From IMG/VR virus record IMGVR_UViG_3300028794_000188, positions 1 to 22,938 of that record: a stretch of 22,938 nt of DNA; one strand, written 5' to 3'. The notes under the pieces are model-generated. The model had not been told where the DNA came from, searched no databases, and saw only the letters and a program-made list of their open reading frames with translations. Position numbers and translations under genes: made by a program. Source of the DNA: a virus. Shown here piece by piece: positions 8,462 to 15,641 of the stretch (position 1 is the stretch's first letter; every line of letters starts with the position of its first letter).

Positions 8462-9118
8462 ATGACACCTGACAAAAATCAAACCGAGTCAACTACCAAT
8501 ATTATTCCGGATAAAAAAAGTGGATTCAGAAAATATAAAGTATTAATGATTTTGGGGACATGTTTAGCCATCGCTATAGGGCTATTGTTGTATAACAGAA
8601 CATATTTAACCCTATATTACATTGATTTAAAATACAATCCATTTCATGTAAATGATAAGCTTTACGCAAACGAATGGTATATAAATAAAAAGTCGAAATA
8701 TGGTTCATACAATTTGGATTTATATAGAAAAATCCGGCCATTAAACAATGATGATATTGATGCCATGAATATTTCGTTGGCAGAGAAGGCACTAATTAAA
8801 AGTAATTTAAGTACTTCCAATAAACCGGCCCTTACGGAATGCGCATGGAGCATAAGCAGTGATAGTTTACGTAAATACAAAACGGCCTGTATTGGTAACT
8901 ATACCGGATCCGAAATATTATCCATTAAAATTGACAAGAAATATTATCCCATGTTATTTTTTTCGATAACAACCAATAAAAAGGCATTACTAAAAAAAGA
9001 GTACGGCAGCCAGAACGAATTACCTCCAGGTTACGTTTATGATGATGGCCCTTTTTATGTTCGATCTTTTGATGTAACACAAAAAGAAGTTCAGCAATTT
9101 GGGGTAGTAATTAAGTAA
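8462..9118 (+). CDS. Membrane-anchored moron protein, paralogue 2
   Basis: This 218-residue paralogue of the preceding protein has a longer polar N-terminus (residues 1-25), one transmembrane segment (about 26-45) and a C-terminal domain predicted to be outside the cytoplasm. Conserved with its neighbour are NDKLYANEWYI (64-74), DDIDAMNISLAEK (97-109), DSLRKYKT (134-141) and LPPGYVYDDGPFYVRSF near the C-terminus. Overall similarity is modest, so the duplication is old or the proteins evolve fast. Cys residues at 127 and 143 could pair in the periplasm, though this is speculation. It shares the AT-rich composition, promoter type and leader of paralogue 1. I recognise no family. Together the two form a small independent cassette between the tail hub and the tape measure gene. 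Confidence 0.75.
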   Translation: MTPDKNQTESTTNIIPDKKSGFRKYKVLMILGTCLAIAIGLLLYNRTYLTLYYIDLKYNPFHVNDKLYANEWYINKKSKYGSYNLDLYRKIRPLNNDDIDAMNISLAEKALIKSNLSTSNKPALTECAWSISSDSLRKYKTACIGNYTGSEILSIKIDKKYYPMLFFSITTNKKALLKKEYGSQNELPPGYVYDDGPFYVRSFDVTQKEVQQFGVVIK

Positions 9119-9248
9119 ACACAACATCTATACATACTGACAGTCAGCTTTACTCAATATTCATCGTGTGTTGTTCAAAGCTTATGTTTACCTGCCTTTA
9201 AGTTTACCTTATTCTCATAATTTTAAAGTATCAATAATTTTTAATAAT

Positions 9249-9270
9249 AATTATGCCAAATGGCATAATT
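9249..9270. promoter_or_regulatory. 22-base palindrome upstream of the tape measure gene
   Basis: AATTATGCC-N4-GGCAT with the palindrome extended outward: two perfect 10-base arms around a 2-base centre, ending 13 bases before ATG 9284. A near copy of the core lies at 12726-12745. It could be an operator for a dimeric repressor or an RNA hairpin over the start region. A weak -7-like TAATTTTA (9218-9225) lies upstream. Confidence 0.5.
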
Positions 9271-9283
9271 AAAATAAAGGACC

Positions 9284-11983
9284 ATGTCGAATCAAAATAA
9301 CAGTACGAACGTCACAGACGATGACATCAAAAAATCAAAAGAATATACCGATGCAATGGATAAACTAAAAACAGCCATTAGCGGTGTAAACAGTAAATTA
9401 CCAGAATTTTCTGACGGCCTGCAAGCAGGCCTAAAAGCACTTGGCGAAAAATTGCCGGACGTTGTGGAAGCAATAACCAAGCTAAACGCTCAAAATAAAG
9501 AATTGGCTGCATCCGGCCAAAAACCTGTTAGCATATTGTCGCAATTAGCATCATCTATGTTTTCGTGGAATTCCCTGATATCCATCGGCATTACCTTACT
9601 TACCACTTATAGCGGTGCAATTATAAATTGGGTAAGTGATTTAATAAAAGGCGAAACACGGCTATCTGCCTTAGGTAAGGCAATGAAAGATAGTGCCATT
9701 GTGGCCAATGCACTTATTGAAACTCGATTGAGAGGCGCACAATCGGCCCAGGGAGAGCTTACAGCATTAAACTCTTTATACAGAGCCACACAGGAGCATG
9801 GTAAAGCTCTTGCATTCAAAAAGGGCGTTATCGATCAATTGAAAGATCAATGGCCCGCCGCTTTCAAAAACTTTAAAGATGAAGAAATAGCCGCCGGTAA
9901 AGCATCCGATGCCTATAAAAACTTGAAAGAGCAAATAATGGCAGCCGCTTACGCTGAAGCCTATAAAAACAAAATAGCCTCAAATACAAGTAGGGTTTTG
10001 GAAAATGATTTAAAAATAGCCAACGAAAGGGAGAAAAACCTAAAGATCTTGGTTGCTCAGAAAACGGCTCAAGATAATTTAGATTCATATAATCCCTCTA
10101 ATAAAAACTCAGGTTATGAAAATTTTTTAAAATCGCAGGCTTTAACAAGGAAAGAGGATATAGGAGCCCAAAATGCTGTCGACGATCAAACAAAATTGCG
10201 GGAAGCGAGTGATAAAATTCTTTATGATTTAAATACCGATAGCAAATTACTGACCGAGCAGAACAATAAAATGGGCGACTCTATTGAAGCTCTTTTTAAT
10301 AAATATGGATCAAGCGCGTTGACAGGAAAAGAAACCTTTAAAGAGCAAGAAAAACAACAATCCAAACTTAAAACTCAGACAGAAGACTATCTTTCTGAAG
10401 CCGAAAAACTCCGTAAGGATTCACTTGCGCGGCAGCTCCAAACTATTTTTGAGGGTTATGGTGCCGAAGCTCAGGCAGAAAACAAGAGATACGATCAGGA
10501 ACTGGGAGGGCTAAAAACTCTATTTTCTAAAAAGAAGATTAGCCAGGAAGAGTTTAATAAAGTAAGTAAACAACTTACAGCCGAGCACAACGGTAACTTA
10601 AGCAAACTTATAGACAAATATAACCGTGAAGATGCCGCTAAGGTAGAGCAGGCCCAAAATGAGTTGATTGACCTGCAAAACAAAGGAATGCAGGAGGGCG
10701 CCGAAAAACAAAAGAAAATCCTGGTACAGCAACAGGAAGAAAACTTGCAACAAATTAAAAAAAGCGACGATGAAATAATTGCACAGCAGCAAAACCTACA
10801 GATTCAGATGGCATTGGCAATAGGTACCGGCGACACCAAAGATGCAGGCCTTTTGGCCCAAAACATAAGTGCAAAGGAAAAGTTGTTGGCAACAAACGCG
10901 GCTAAACGTATTGAAATTGAAAACCAAACACAAAATGAATTAGACAAAATTGATAAAGAAACCACCCAAAAAGAAAAGCTGAAAAAAGACCAGGAAAATA
11001 TCGATGATGACCAATCAAAAGTTGATAACGCCAATAGCCCATCAGCAAAACTGGCCGCACAAAAGAAACTAATATGGGACCAGGCCCAATATGAAATTGA
11101 TGCGGCGAATGGTAACAGCGTAAAAATATTACAAATTGAAACAAAACGAAATAAGGCCATTGCCGATTTGGATAAACAAAGCCGAAAGCAACGCCAGGAC
11201 CAAGAGATCCAGATAGCCCAGCAAGTTGCCAGCGCCGCTTTCTCCCTCATCAGCAACAGCATCAAATCATCCAGCGAAGCCAAAATAAAAGGATTGGAAA
11301 GCGATAAGGCTAAAGAACTAAGCAACACCAACCTCACCAAAAGCCAGAAAGCAGCCATCGAGGCCAAATACAAAAAAAAGGAAAACGACGAAAAAGTAAA
11401 AGCTTTTAAAGCCGAGCAAAAAATGCAAATAGCCCAGGCGGTTATTAACGGCGCCATCGCCGTTACAAAAACATTGTCGACCATGGCCCTGCCAGCTGCC
11501 ATTCCGTTTATAGCAGCAGATGTAGCCATGACGGCCATGCAAATAGCCACCATAGCATCGCAAAAGCCGCCGAAATTTGCACGGGGCGGCCAGTTTATAT
11601 CTGATGGCCGGGGAGCCTTATTACCCGGCTACAGTCGTACCGATAATACCAATGCGTACCTGCGCTCGGGCGAGGCGGTTGTGGTATCCGAAGCCATGCG
11701 CAACCCCTGGGCCCGTAACCTGGTAAGCGCCATAAACGTGGCCCACGGCGGTCGCGATTTCTCGGCACCAAACCCGGGCAACGGTTACGCCATCGGCGGC
11801 ATATTTACCGACGGCGGCAATGCCAACCGGTACTATAACCAACCGGTAAATGATGTAAAAGAACTGGCCAATACCGTAGCCTACCAGATGATTAACAACT
11901 TCCCCCCTATCTACGTAGATGTGAAGGACGTTAACAACCAGCAAAATATACTGGCGCAAACGGTGGATAGGGTGAATCTTTAA
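9284..11983 (+). CDS. Tail tape measure protein
   Basis: This 899-residue protein is the ruler that sets tail length and probably helps DNA entry. It is the longest gene in the window and overwhelmingly helical: coiled-coil sequence rich in Lys, Gln, Glu and Ala runs from about residue 350 to 700. A hydrophobic segment (about 97-116, including LISIGITLLTTYSGA) lies near the N-terminus. A second hydrophobic region (about 715-765, with VINGAIAVTKTLS and AIPFIAADVAMTAMQIA) is followed by the Gly-rich 'FARGGQFISDGRG…LLPGYS' and 'SGEAVVVSEA' segment typical of tape measure C-termini. At about 1.5 angstrom per residue the tail would be near 130 nm long. In most phages the chaperone gene lies immediately upstream; here the two tail-tip genes and two morons intervene. 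A 22-base palindrome precedes its start. Confidence 0.9.
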   Translation: MSNQNNSTNVTDDDIKKSKEYTDAMDKLKTAISGVNSKLPEFSDGLQAGLKALGEKLPDVVEAITKLNAQNKELAASGQKPVSILSQLASSMFSWNSLISIGITLLTTYSGAIINWVSDLIKGETRLSALGKAMKDSAIVANALIETRLRGAQSAQGELTALNSLYRATQEHGKALAFKKGVIDQLKDQWPAAFKNFKDEEIAAGKASDAYKNLKEQIMAAAYAEAYKNKIASNTSRVLENDLKIANEREKNLKILVAQKTAQDNLDSYNPSNKNSGYENFLKSQALTRKEDIGAQNAVDDQTKLREASDKILYDLNTDSKLLTEQNNKMGDSIEALFNKYGSSALTGKETFKEQEKQQSKLKTQTEDYLSEAEKLRKDSLARQLQTIFEGYGAEAQAENKRYDQELGGLKTLFSKKKISQEEFNKVSKQLTAEHNGNLSKLIDKYNREDAAKVEQAQNELIDLQNKGMQEGAEKQKKILVQQQEENLQQIKKSDDEIIAQQQNLQIQMALAIGTGDTKDAGLLAQNISAKEKLLATNAAKRIEIENQTQNELDKIDKETTQKEKLKKDQENIDDDQSKVDNANSPSAKLAAQKKLIWDQAQYEIDAANGNSVKILQIETKRNKAIADLDKQSRKQRQDQEIQIAQQVASAAFSLISNSIKSSSEAKIKGLESDKAKELSNTNLTKSQKAAIEAKYKKKENDEKVKAFKAEQKMQIAQAVINGAIAVTKTLSTMALPAAIPFIAADVAMTAMQIATIASQKPPKFARGGQFISDGRGALLPGYSRTDNTNAYLRSGEAVVVSEAMRNPWARNLVSAINVAHGGRDFSAPNPGNGYAIGGIFTDGGNANRYYNQPVNDVKELANTVAYQMINNFPPIYVDVKDVNNQQNILAQTVDRVNL

Positions 11984-12140
11984 TTCAAAAGTCAAAATTA
12001 AAAAGTTAAAAACAGGAGTATGCTGAAGAATAGCTATGTCAAAAAGCATAACGAACATACCCTTTTGCCTTTTGCCTTTTGCCTTTTGCCTTTTGCCTTT
12101 TGCCTTTTGCCTTTTGACTTTTGACTTTTGACTTTAAAAA
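11984..12140. repeat. Inverted-repeat gap with heptamer tract before the 12141 gene
   Basis: The left part, directly after the tape measure stop, contains CAAAAGTCAAAA (11986-11997); this is complementary to TTTTGACTTTTG in the right part (about 12113-12130), which ends a few bases before ATG 12141. Between them lie about 60 bases without a gene and then the heptamer tract described separately. Confidence 0.65.
12062..12131 (+). repeat. Heptanucleotide tract: 7 x CTTTTGC then 3 x CTTTTGA
   Basis: Ten uninterrupted 7-base units end 9 bases before ATG 12141. Perfect short units of this kind change copy number by strand slippage, so this is a candidate variable tract in the leader of the small gene. 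Confidence 0.95.
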
Positions 12141-12371
12141 ATGAATATTAAAACAGCAAACACATTATTTGACAATGGCGTATTTTCGGCCATGTACAAG
12201 GCGGGGTTTATCACCACCAAAATTTTCACATACCGCGAAATTTACCTTTGGATCCACGCCCAGATGCAGATCCGCAATATCACCAAAAACCAGGCAGTAC
12301 TGGAAGCTGAGGTAAAATTTGGTAAGGATGAACGTACCATCTGGCGGGCGTTGAATTGCTTTACAGAATAA
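12141..12371 (+). CDS. Small helical protein of unknown function
   Basis: This 76-residue soluble protein starts at ATG 12141 after an A-rich run. It appears wholly helical. The C-terminal part (about 46-72: ITKNQAVLEAEVKFGKDERT followed by IWRALN) looks like a compact helix-turn-helix, as in small DNA-binding or packaging-associated proteins, but no family is recognised. It lies alone between the tape measure gene and the long repeat-filled gap before the head genes. The heptamer tract next to its start is the most unusual thing about it. It could be a regulator of the head operon or a small virion component; the sequence does not decide. Confidence 0.65.
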   Translation: MNIKTANTLFDNGVFSAMYKAGFITTKIFTYREIYLWIHAQMQIRNITKNQAVLEAEVKFGKDERTIWRALNCFTE

Positions 12372-12394
12372 TCAGTTGCGGGATGCGTGAAATA

Positions 12395-12527
12395 GTTGTC
12401 AGAATAAGAATTTACAGGATTAAAGAATTAGCAGAATTTTAAACCCTGCATCAAAATCCAAAAAATCTGATAAATCCGAAAAATCCCGGTTCAGAAAAAT
12501 TCACCTACTGACAAACTACTGTCACCA
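12395..12527. repeat. 133-base repeat, copy 1
   Basis: First of two direct copies 170 bases apart in a 494-base gene-free gap (12372-12865). No insertion or deletion separates the copies and only scattered bases differ. The left half (…CAGAATTT…) is loosely complementary to the right half (…AAAATCC…GGTTCAGA), so each copy can fold on itself. I see no open frame of note. Confidence 0.85.
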
Positions 12528-12564
12528 TCGCATTAAACTATTGTTCCGATATTTGTATCGTTCA

Positions 12565-12697
12565 GTTGTCTGAATCAGAATTTACAGGATTAAAGATTTA
12601 GCAGAATTTTAAACCCTGCATCAAAATCCAAAAAATCTGATAAATCCGAAAAATCCCGGTTCAGACGAAATCAACTACTGACAAACTACTGTCACCA
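12565..12697. repeat. 133-base repeat, copy 2
   Basis: Second direct copy. Here the hairpin ends are intact (GTCTGAA at 12568-12574 and TTCAGAC at 12660-12666), whereas in copy 1 they carry mismatches. Both copies end with the same CTACTGACAAACTACTGTCA tail. Confidence 0.85.
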
Positions 12698-12725
12698 CCA
12701 AAACAAAAACTAATCACGATCTTTG

Positions 12726-12745
12726 AATTATGCCAATCGGCATTA
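12726..12745. promoter_or_regulatory. Second AATTATGCC-N4-GGCAT palindrome, upstream of the head genes
   Basis: The core matches the palindrome at 9249-9270 (spacers AATC here, AAAT there). It directly follows GATCTTTG (12718-12725), one base from the -7 consensus TAnnTTTG, so a protein bound here would cover the transcription start. No clear -33 box is present. Confidence 0.4.
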
Positions 12746-12795
12746 AAAACATCAGCAATAATAATCGAATTCAGGCTAATCTGAGCCAAACAAAA

Positions 12796-12860
12796 CTTCC
12801 GGACTTTCCGACTTACCGGACTTCCGGACAAAAAATCTCATATCTAACATCTCAAATCTA
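12796..12860 (+). repeat. Word-like repeats just before the protease gene
   Basis: Short imperfect repetitions of TTCCGGACTT-type words (12796-12829) and of ATCTCATATCTAACATCTC-type words (12835-12858) fill the last 70 bases before ATG 12866. They resemble the other gap fillers in this window. Confidence 0.6.
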
Positions 12861-12865
12861 AAAAG

Positions 12866-14062
12866 ATGAGCTACAAAATCTACTTATACGATACCGAAAC
12901 CGATTGCATCGGGTCGGGCAGTTTATCATCGGCATACATACAAACGCAGCTGCAGGAAGCCGCCGGGCAGGACCTGGAAGTGCACATCAGTTCGGTAGGC
13001 GGCAGCGCGTTTGATGCCATTGCCATATATGATCTGCTTAAAAAATATCCGGGTAATGTAACTACCTACATTGATGCCCTGGCCGCCTCGGCTGCCTCTA
13101 TAGTGGCCATGGGTGGCAAAACCATCGTGATGAGCAAATATGCGCTGCTCATGATCCATAAACCCATGGTTGGCAGCGGCGGCAATGCCGATGAACTTTT
13201 AAAAGATGTGCAGATGTTGAATGTAGTACAATCGCGCCTGGCGCAAATCTACATGGACAAGTCCGGGTTGGACGGAGTAACAGTAAACAGTTTAATAAAC
13301 TCCGTCACCTGGATGACTGCCGACCAGGCTCTTGACATGGGCTTTATTGACCAGGTAGAGGATTACAGCCCGGATATTACCAACAGCGTCCTCATCAAAA
13401 AATACACCGGCACCGCTCCTGCGGTTTACCAGCGATGCATTAACAAAATCTTAAACAATAAAAATAACATGAACATCGAAAACAAAGAACTTATCGAAAA
13501 AACCACGTCGGTTTTGGATAAGATTATGAACTTTTTCAAAAAAGTGGTTAACAAGCAAACCATTACCGACAAAGGCACCCTGCACCACGCCGCTGAGTTA
13601 GGCGAAGGCGCCGAAGTGTACAACGACGAAGACATGAGCACCCCCGCTGCAACCGACACCTACACCACCGCCGATGGTAAAAAAATTGACGTTAAAGAAG
13701 GCCAGGTGCAAAAAGTAGCCCCCGCGCCGGAAGCCGACCCCGAGGCCGAAGATGAGGACGATGATGTACCAACAAGCAAATTAAACCCGGCAAAAAAAGC
13801 TACCGAAATTCAAAACCGCCTGCAGCAACTGAAAGCACGGCTACACGCCCAAAACGCGCTGTTAACCGAAGCCCGCACCGCCCTTGAAGAAGCAAGTAAC
13901 CGCCTGCAAAAAACCCGCACCGAAGTTAAAAACGAAATAAAATCAACCTACAGCCCCGAAGGCTCCAAACGCAGCAACAAAGCAAAACACGAAACCACAC
14001 CCTTCTTCGCCCCACAAAGCGACCTGGCTAAGAATGCGGTGAAAAGGGCAATTTCTAAATAG
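12866..14062 (+). CDS. ClpP-type prohead protease with fused scaffold-like C-terminus
   Basis: This 398-residue protein should cleave scaffold and capsid protein during head maturation. Residues 1-165 are an S14 (ClpP-like) peptidase: VHISSVGGSAFDAIAIYDLL (39-58), the nucleophile region DALAASAASIVAMGG with Ser75, then MIHKP with His98, and WMTADQALDMGFID (149-162). The position that usually carries the third, acidic residue (ETWMTA in relatives) is Val147 here. Residues 166-398 are unlike protease: a basic helix (204-230), an acidic stretch (289-300, EADPEAEDEDDD), then a strong coiled coil (about 312-360) and a basic end, as in internal scaffolds. The capsid gene follows, as expected. An internal ATG at 13469 could give the scaffold alone. 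Confidence 0.9.
   Translation: MSYKIYLYDTETDCIGSGSLSSAYIQTQLQEAAGQDLEVHISSVGGSAFDAIAIYDLLKKYPGNVTTYIDALAASAASIVAMGGKTIVMSKYALLMIHKPMVGSGGNADELLKDVQMLNVVQSRLAQIYMDKSGLDGVTVNSLINSVTWMTADQALDMGFIDQVEDYSPDITNSVLIKKYTGTAPAVYQRCINKILNNKNNMNIENKELIEKTTSVLDKIMNFFKKVVNKQTITDKGTLHHAAELGEGAEVYNDEDMSTPAATDTYTTADGKKIDVKEGQVQKVAPAPEADPEAEDEDDDVPTSKLNPAKKATEIQNRLQQLKARLHAQNALLTEARTALEEASNRLQKTRTEVKNEIKSTYSPEGSKRSNKAKHETTPFFAPQSDLAKNAVKRAISK
13469..14062 (+). CDS. Possible separate scaffold protein from an internal start
   Basis: ATG 13469 lies in frame at residue 202 of the protease gene, after AAACAATAAAAATAAC. This context closely matches the start context of the gene at 3442 (AAACAATAAAAAT). Translation would yield a 197-residue acidic/coiled-coil protein without the protease domain, comparable in arrangement to lambda C and its internal scaffold Nu3. 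Seen: the start context and the sharp change in composition at this point. Inferred: that it is used. Confidence 0.4.
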   Translation: MNIENKELIEKTTSVLDKIMNFFKKVVNKQTITDKGTLHHAAELGEGAEVYNDEDMSTPAATDTYTTADGKKIDVKEGQVQKVAPAPEADPEAEDEDDDVPTSKLNPAKKATEIQNRLQQLKARLHAQNALLTEARTALEEASNRLQKTRTEVKNEIKSTYSPEGSKRSNKAKHETTPFFAPQSDLAKNAVKRAISK

Positions 14063-14244
14063 TATCAAGTAGTAAGTATCAAGTAGCAAGACAGCTGCAA
14101 TATTTAAGTAGCAAGTCGTAAGCATATAGTAGTAAGCACACTGCAACGCTTTAAGTCCGAAAGTCCATCAAAAGTCTCATAGTCCAATAGTGCTAAAAGC
14201 AGATAGCCAAAAATCTTGATACTTGATACTTACTACTTGATACC
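14061..14244. repeat. Near-perfect 24-base inverted repeat between protease and capsid genes
   Basis: Arms at 14061-14084 and 14221-14244 pair at 23 of 24 bases across a 136-base loop. The left arm begins inside the TAG stop codon of the protease gene. The arms are built from AGTATCAAGTAGTAAGT-type words, and further copies (AAGTAGCAAG, AGTAGTAAG) lie in the loop. Confidence 0.9.
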
Positions 14245-14280
14245 CTTCCCAAATCAACAATAGAACTCCAAAACAAAAAC

Positions 14281-15489
14281 ATGGCTCAATTTACATTCAC
14301 CAACAACACCTATGCCGGCGAAGCGCTGGCCGGGTTCATGGCAAGCACGCTGCTGGAAGCCGATTCTGTAAAGCGTGGACTGCTCACCGTTATTAACGAC
14401 GTTAAAGCACGCAAGATTATACTTGATGTAGACGATGACGTAGTACTGCAAGATCCATCGGGTATATTCCATGACCAGGGCACAACCACCCTGCAAACCG
14501 AAAGCTACCTTGACCCCGTAGTTTACGAATTCATGAAACAGGAACAATGGGACAAGCTGGCACAAAGCTGGGAAGCCCAATCCCTGAAACCCGGCGCCTT
14601 TATGGATTACGAAGGCATTGTCGACCTATCCGACTTTATGGTTCAGCGTTATTTAACCAAAATACAGGTAGCCAACGAGCGACTGTACTGGCTGGGTAAA
14701 GGATCAACTAAAGAAGCAACCTTTAGCGCCCCATTCGCCGGCTTATTGCCAACTATAGCCGCAGCATCCGGTGTTTACAAAGTAGGTTTAGGCAAACCAA
14801 CAACATCTATGAGCGCTACAGCAATTAACGCATCGGGCGTTGTAAACGTAGCAGATACATCAACATTGGCCGACGGCGACGTAGTGACCATCACCAATGT
14901 TACCGGCACCAGTAAGGATACCACCAACGGTGGCGCGGGTATTGATTTACCGGGCCAATCGTACTTTATCCAGGTATTAACGTCAACCACGTTCAGGCTG
15001 GTACGCAACTATAACGAGGTTAACAGCCGCAAGCCTGCAACATTCCTGAACACCTCATCTGCGGCAACCATCAGCTACATCAATGTAAGCAACGTATTGC
15101 AGGTTTTAGGCAGCGTTTACGCCCAGCTTGACCCGGCCGACCGCATCCAGGAAGATTTTAACCTGCAAATCCCTTTACACGTAGGTTACGCTTACGCACA
15201 GGCACAGGCCAATAAAGCCCTGAACGTTATCAACGCCTTTACGGATATGAAGAAAATGGATTACCTGGGAATCCCATTACAAATCATGAACCACTGGCAG
15301 GCCAATACCATACTGGGTGCCCGTTCATCAAACCTGTTTTTAGGGGTCGATTTGCTGGGCGATGCTTCAGAACTATCAACCGTTTACATGAAGCCCTACA
15401 CCAACGATAACGTAGTACGCATGAAAGCCCGCATGAAAGCAGCCGTAAACTTCAAGTTTGCCAATGAGCTATTTTACTTAAGTGCGTAG
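14281..15489 (+). CDS. Major capsid protein (HK97-like fold) with inserted beta domain
   Basis: This 402-residue protein is the most likely shell protein. It lies directly after the protease/scaffold gene and has the right size. Residues 1-175 include the E-loop and spine-helix candidates (long helix about 76-100; 'SDFMVQRYLTKIQVANERLYWLG' spans about 117-139, quoted in part as QRYLTKIQVANERLY). Residues about 271-402 give the A-domain-like end with 'IPLHVGYAYAQAQANKAL' and 'AVNFKFANELFYL'. Between them, residues about 176-270 form a beta-rich insertion with 'DGDVVTITNVTGTS', 'GQSYFIQVL' and 'TSTTFRL', resembling FCCH/Ig-like decoration modules in phage proteins. The mature N-terminus cannot be predicted, because no clear long delta domain is visible. 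The gene is preceded by AAAACAAAAAC, a strong start context in this group, fitting high expression. Confidence 0.85.
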   Translation: MAQFTFTNNTYAGEALAGFMASTLLEADSVKRGLLTVINDVKARKIILDVDDDVVLQDPSGIFHDQGTTTLQTESYLDPVVYEFMKQEQWDKLAQSWEAQSLKPGAFMDYEGIVDLSDFMVQRYLTKIQVANERLYWLGKGSTKEATFSAPFAGLLPTIAAASGVYKVGLGKPTTSMSATAINASGVVNVADTSTLADGDVVTITNVTGTSKDTTNGGAGIDLPGQSYFIQVLTSTTFRLVRNYNEVNSRKPATFLNTSSAATISYINVSNVLQVLGSVYAQLDPADRIQEDFNLQIPLHVGYAYAQAQANKALNVINAFTDMKKMDYLGIPLQIMNHWQANTILGARSSNLFLGVDLLGDASELSTVYMKPYTNDNVVRMKARMKAAVNFKFANELFYLSA

Positions 15490-15497
15490 CACTTAAT

Positions 15498-15600
15498 AGT
15501 ATCAAGTCGCAAGTATCAAGATTTTTGGATGTTGGAATATTTAAACAAGTTAGAAATCCGATGCAACAGTCTTGATACTTGATACTAACTACTTGATACT
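15498..15600. repeat. Inverted repeat between capsid gene and 15642 gene
   Basis: The left arm (15498-15521) and right arm (15570-15600) pair as 12 + 10 bases, with a few extra bases in the right arm. The words (AAGTATCAAG, CTTGATACTT) are the same as in the previous gap. The left arm begins 8 bases after the capsid stop codon. TCAATAATTCAATAATTAA-type repeats fill the rest up to ATG 15642. Confidence 0.85.
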
Positions 15601-15641
15601 AAATCACTAATTCAGTCATTCAATAATTCAATAATTAATCA

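Noticed and set aside
10804-11553. 249-codon open frame on the minus strand
   Set aside because: It lies wholly inside the tape measure gene. Its Ser/Phe/Ala/Leu-rich composition is the expected antisense of coiled-coil codons, and it has no start context of its own.
12062-12131. CRISPR array
   Set aside because: Units are 7 bases with no spacers. It is a simple tandem tract.
12395-12697. att sites or insertion-sequence ends
   Set aside because: The two copies are full-length direct repeats with internal symmetry. There is no transposase or integrase nearby and nothing of substance lies between them.
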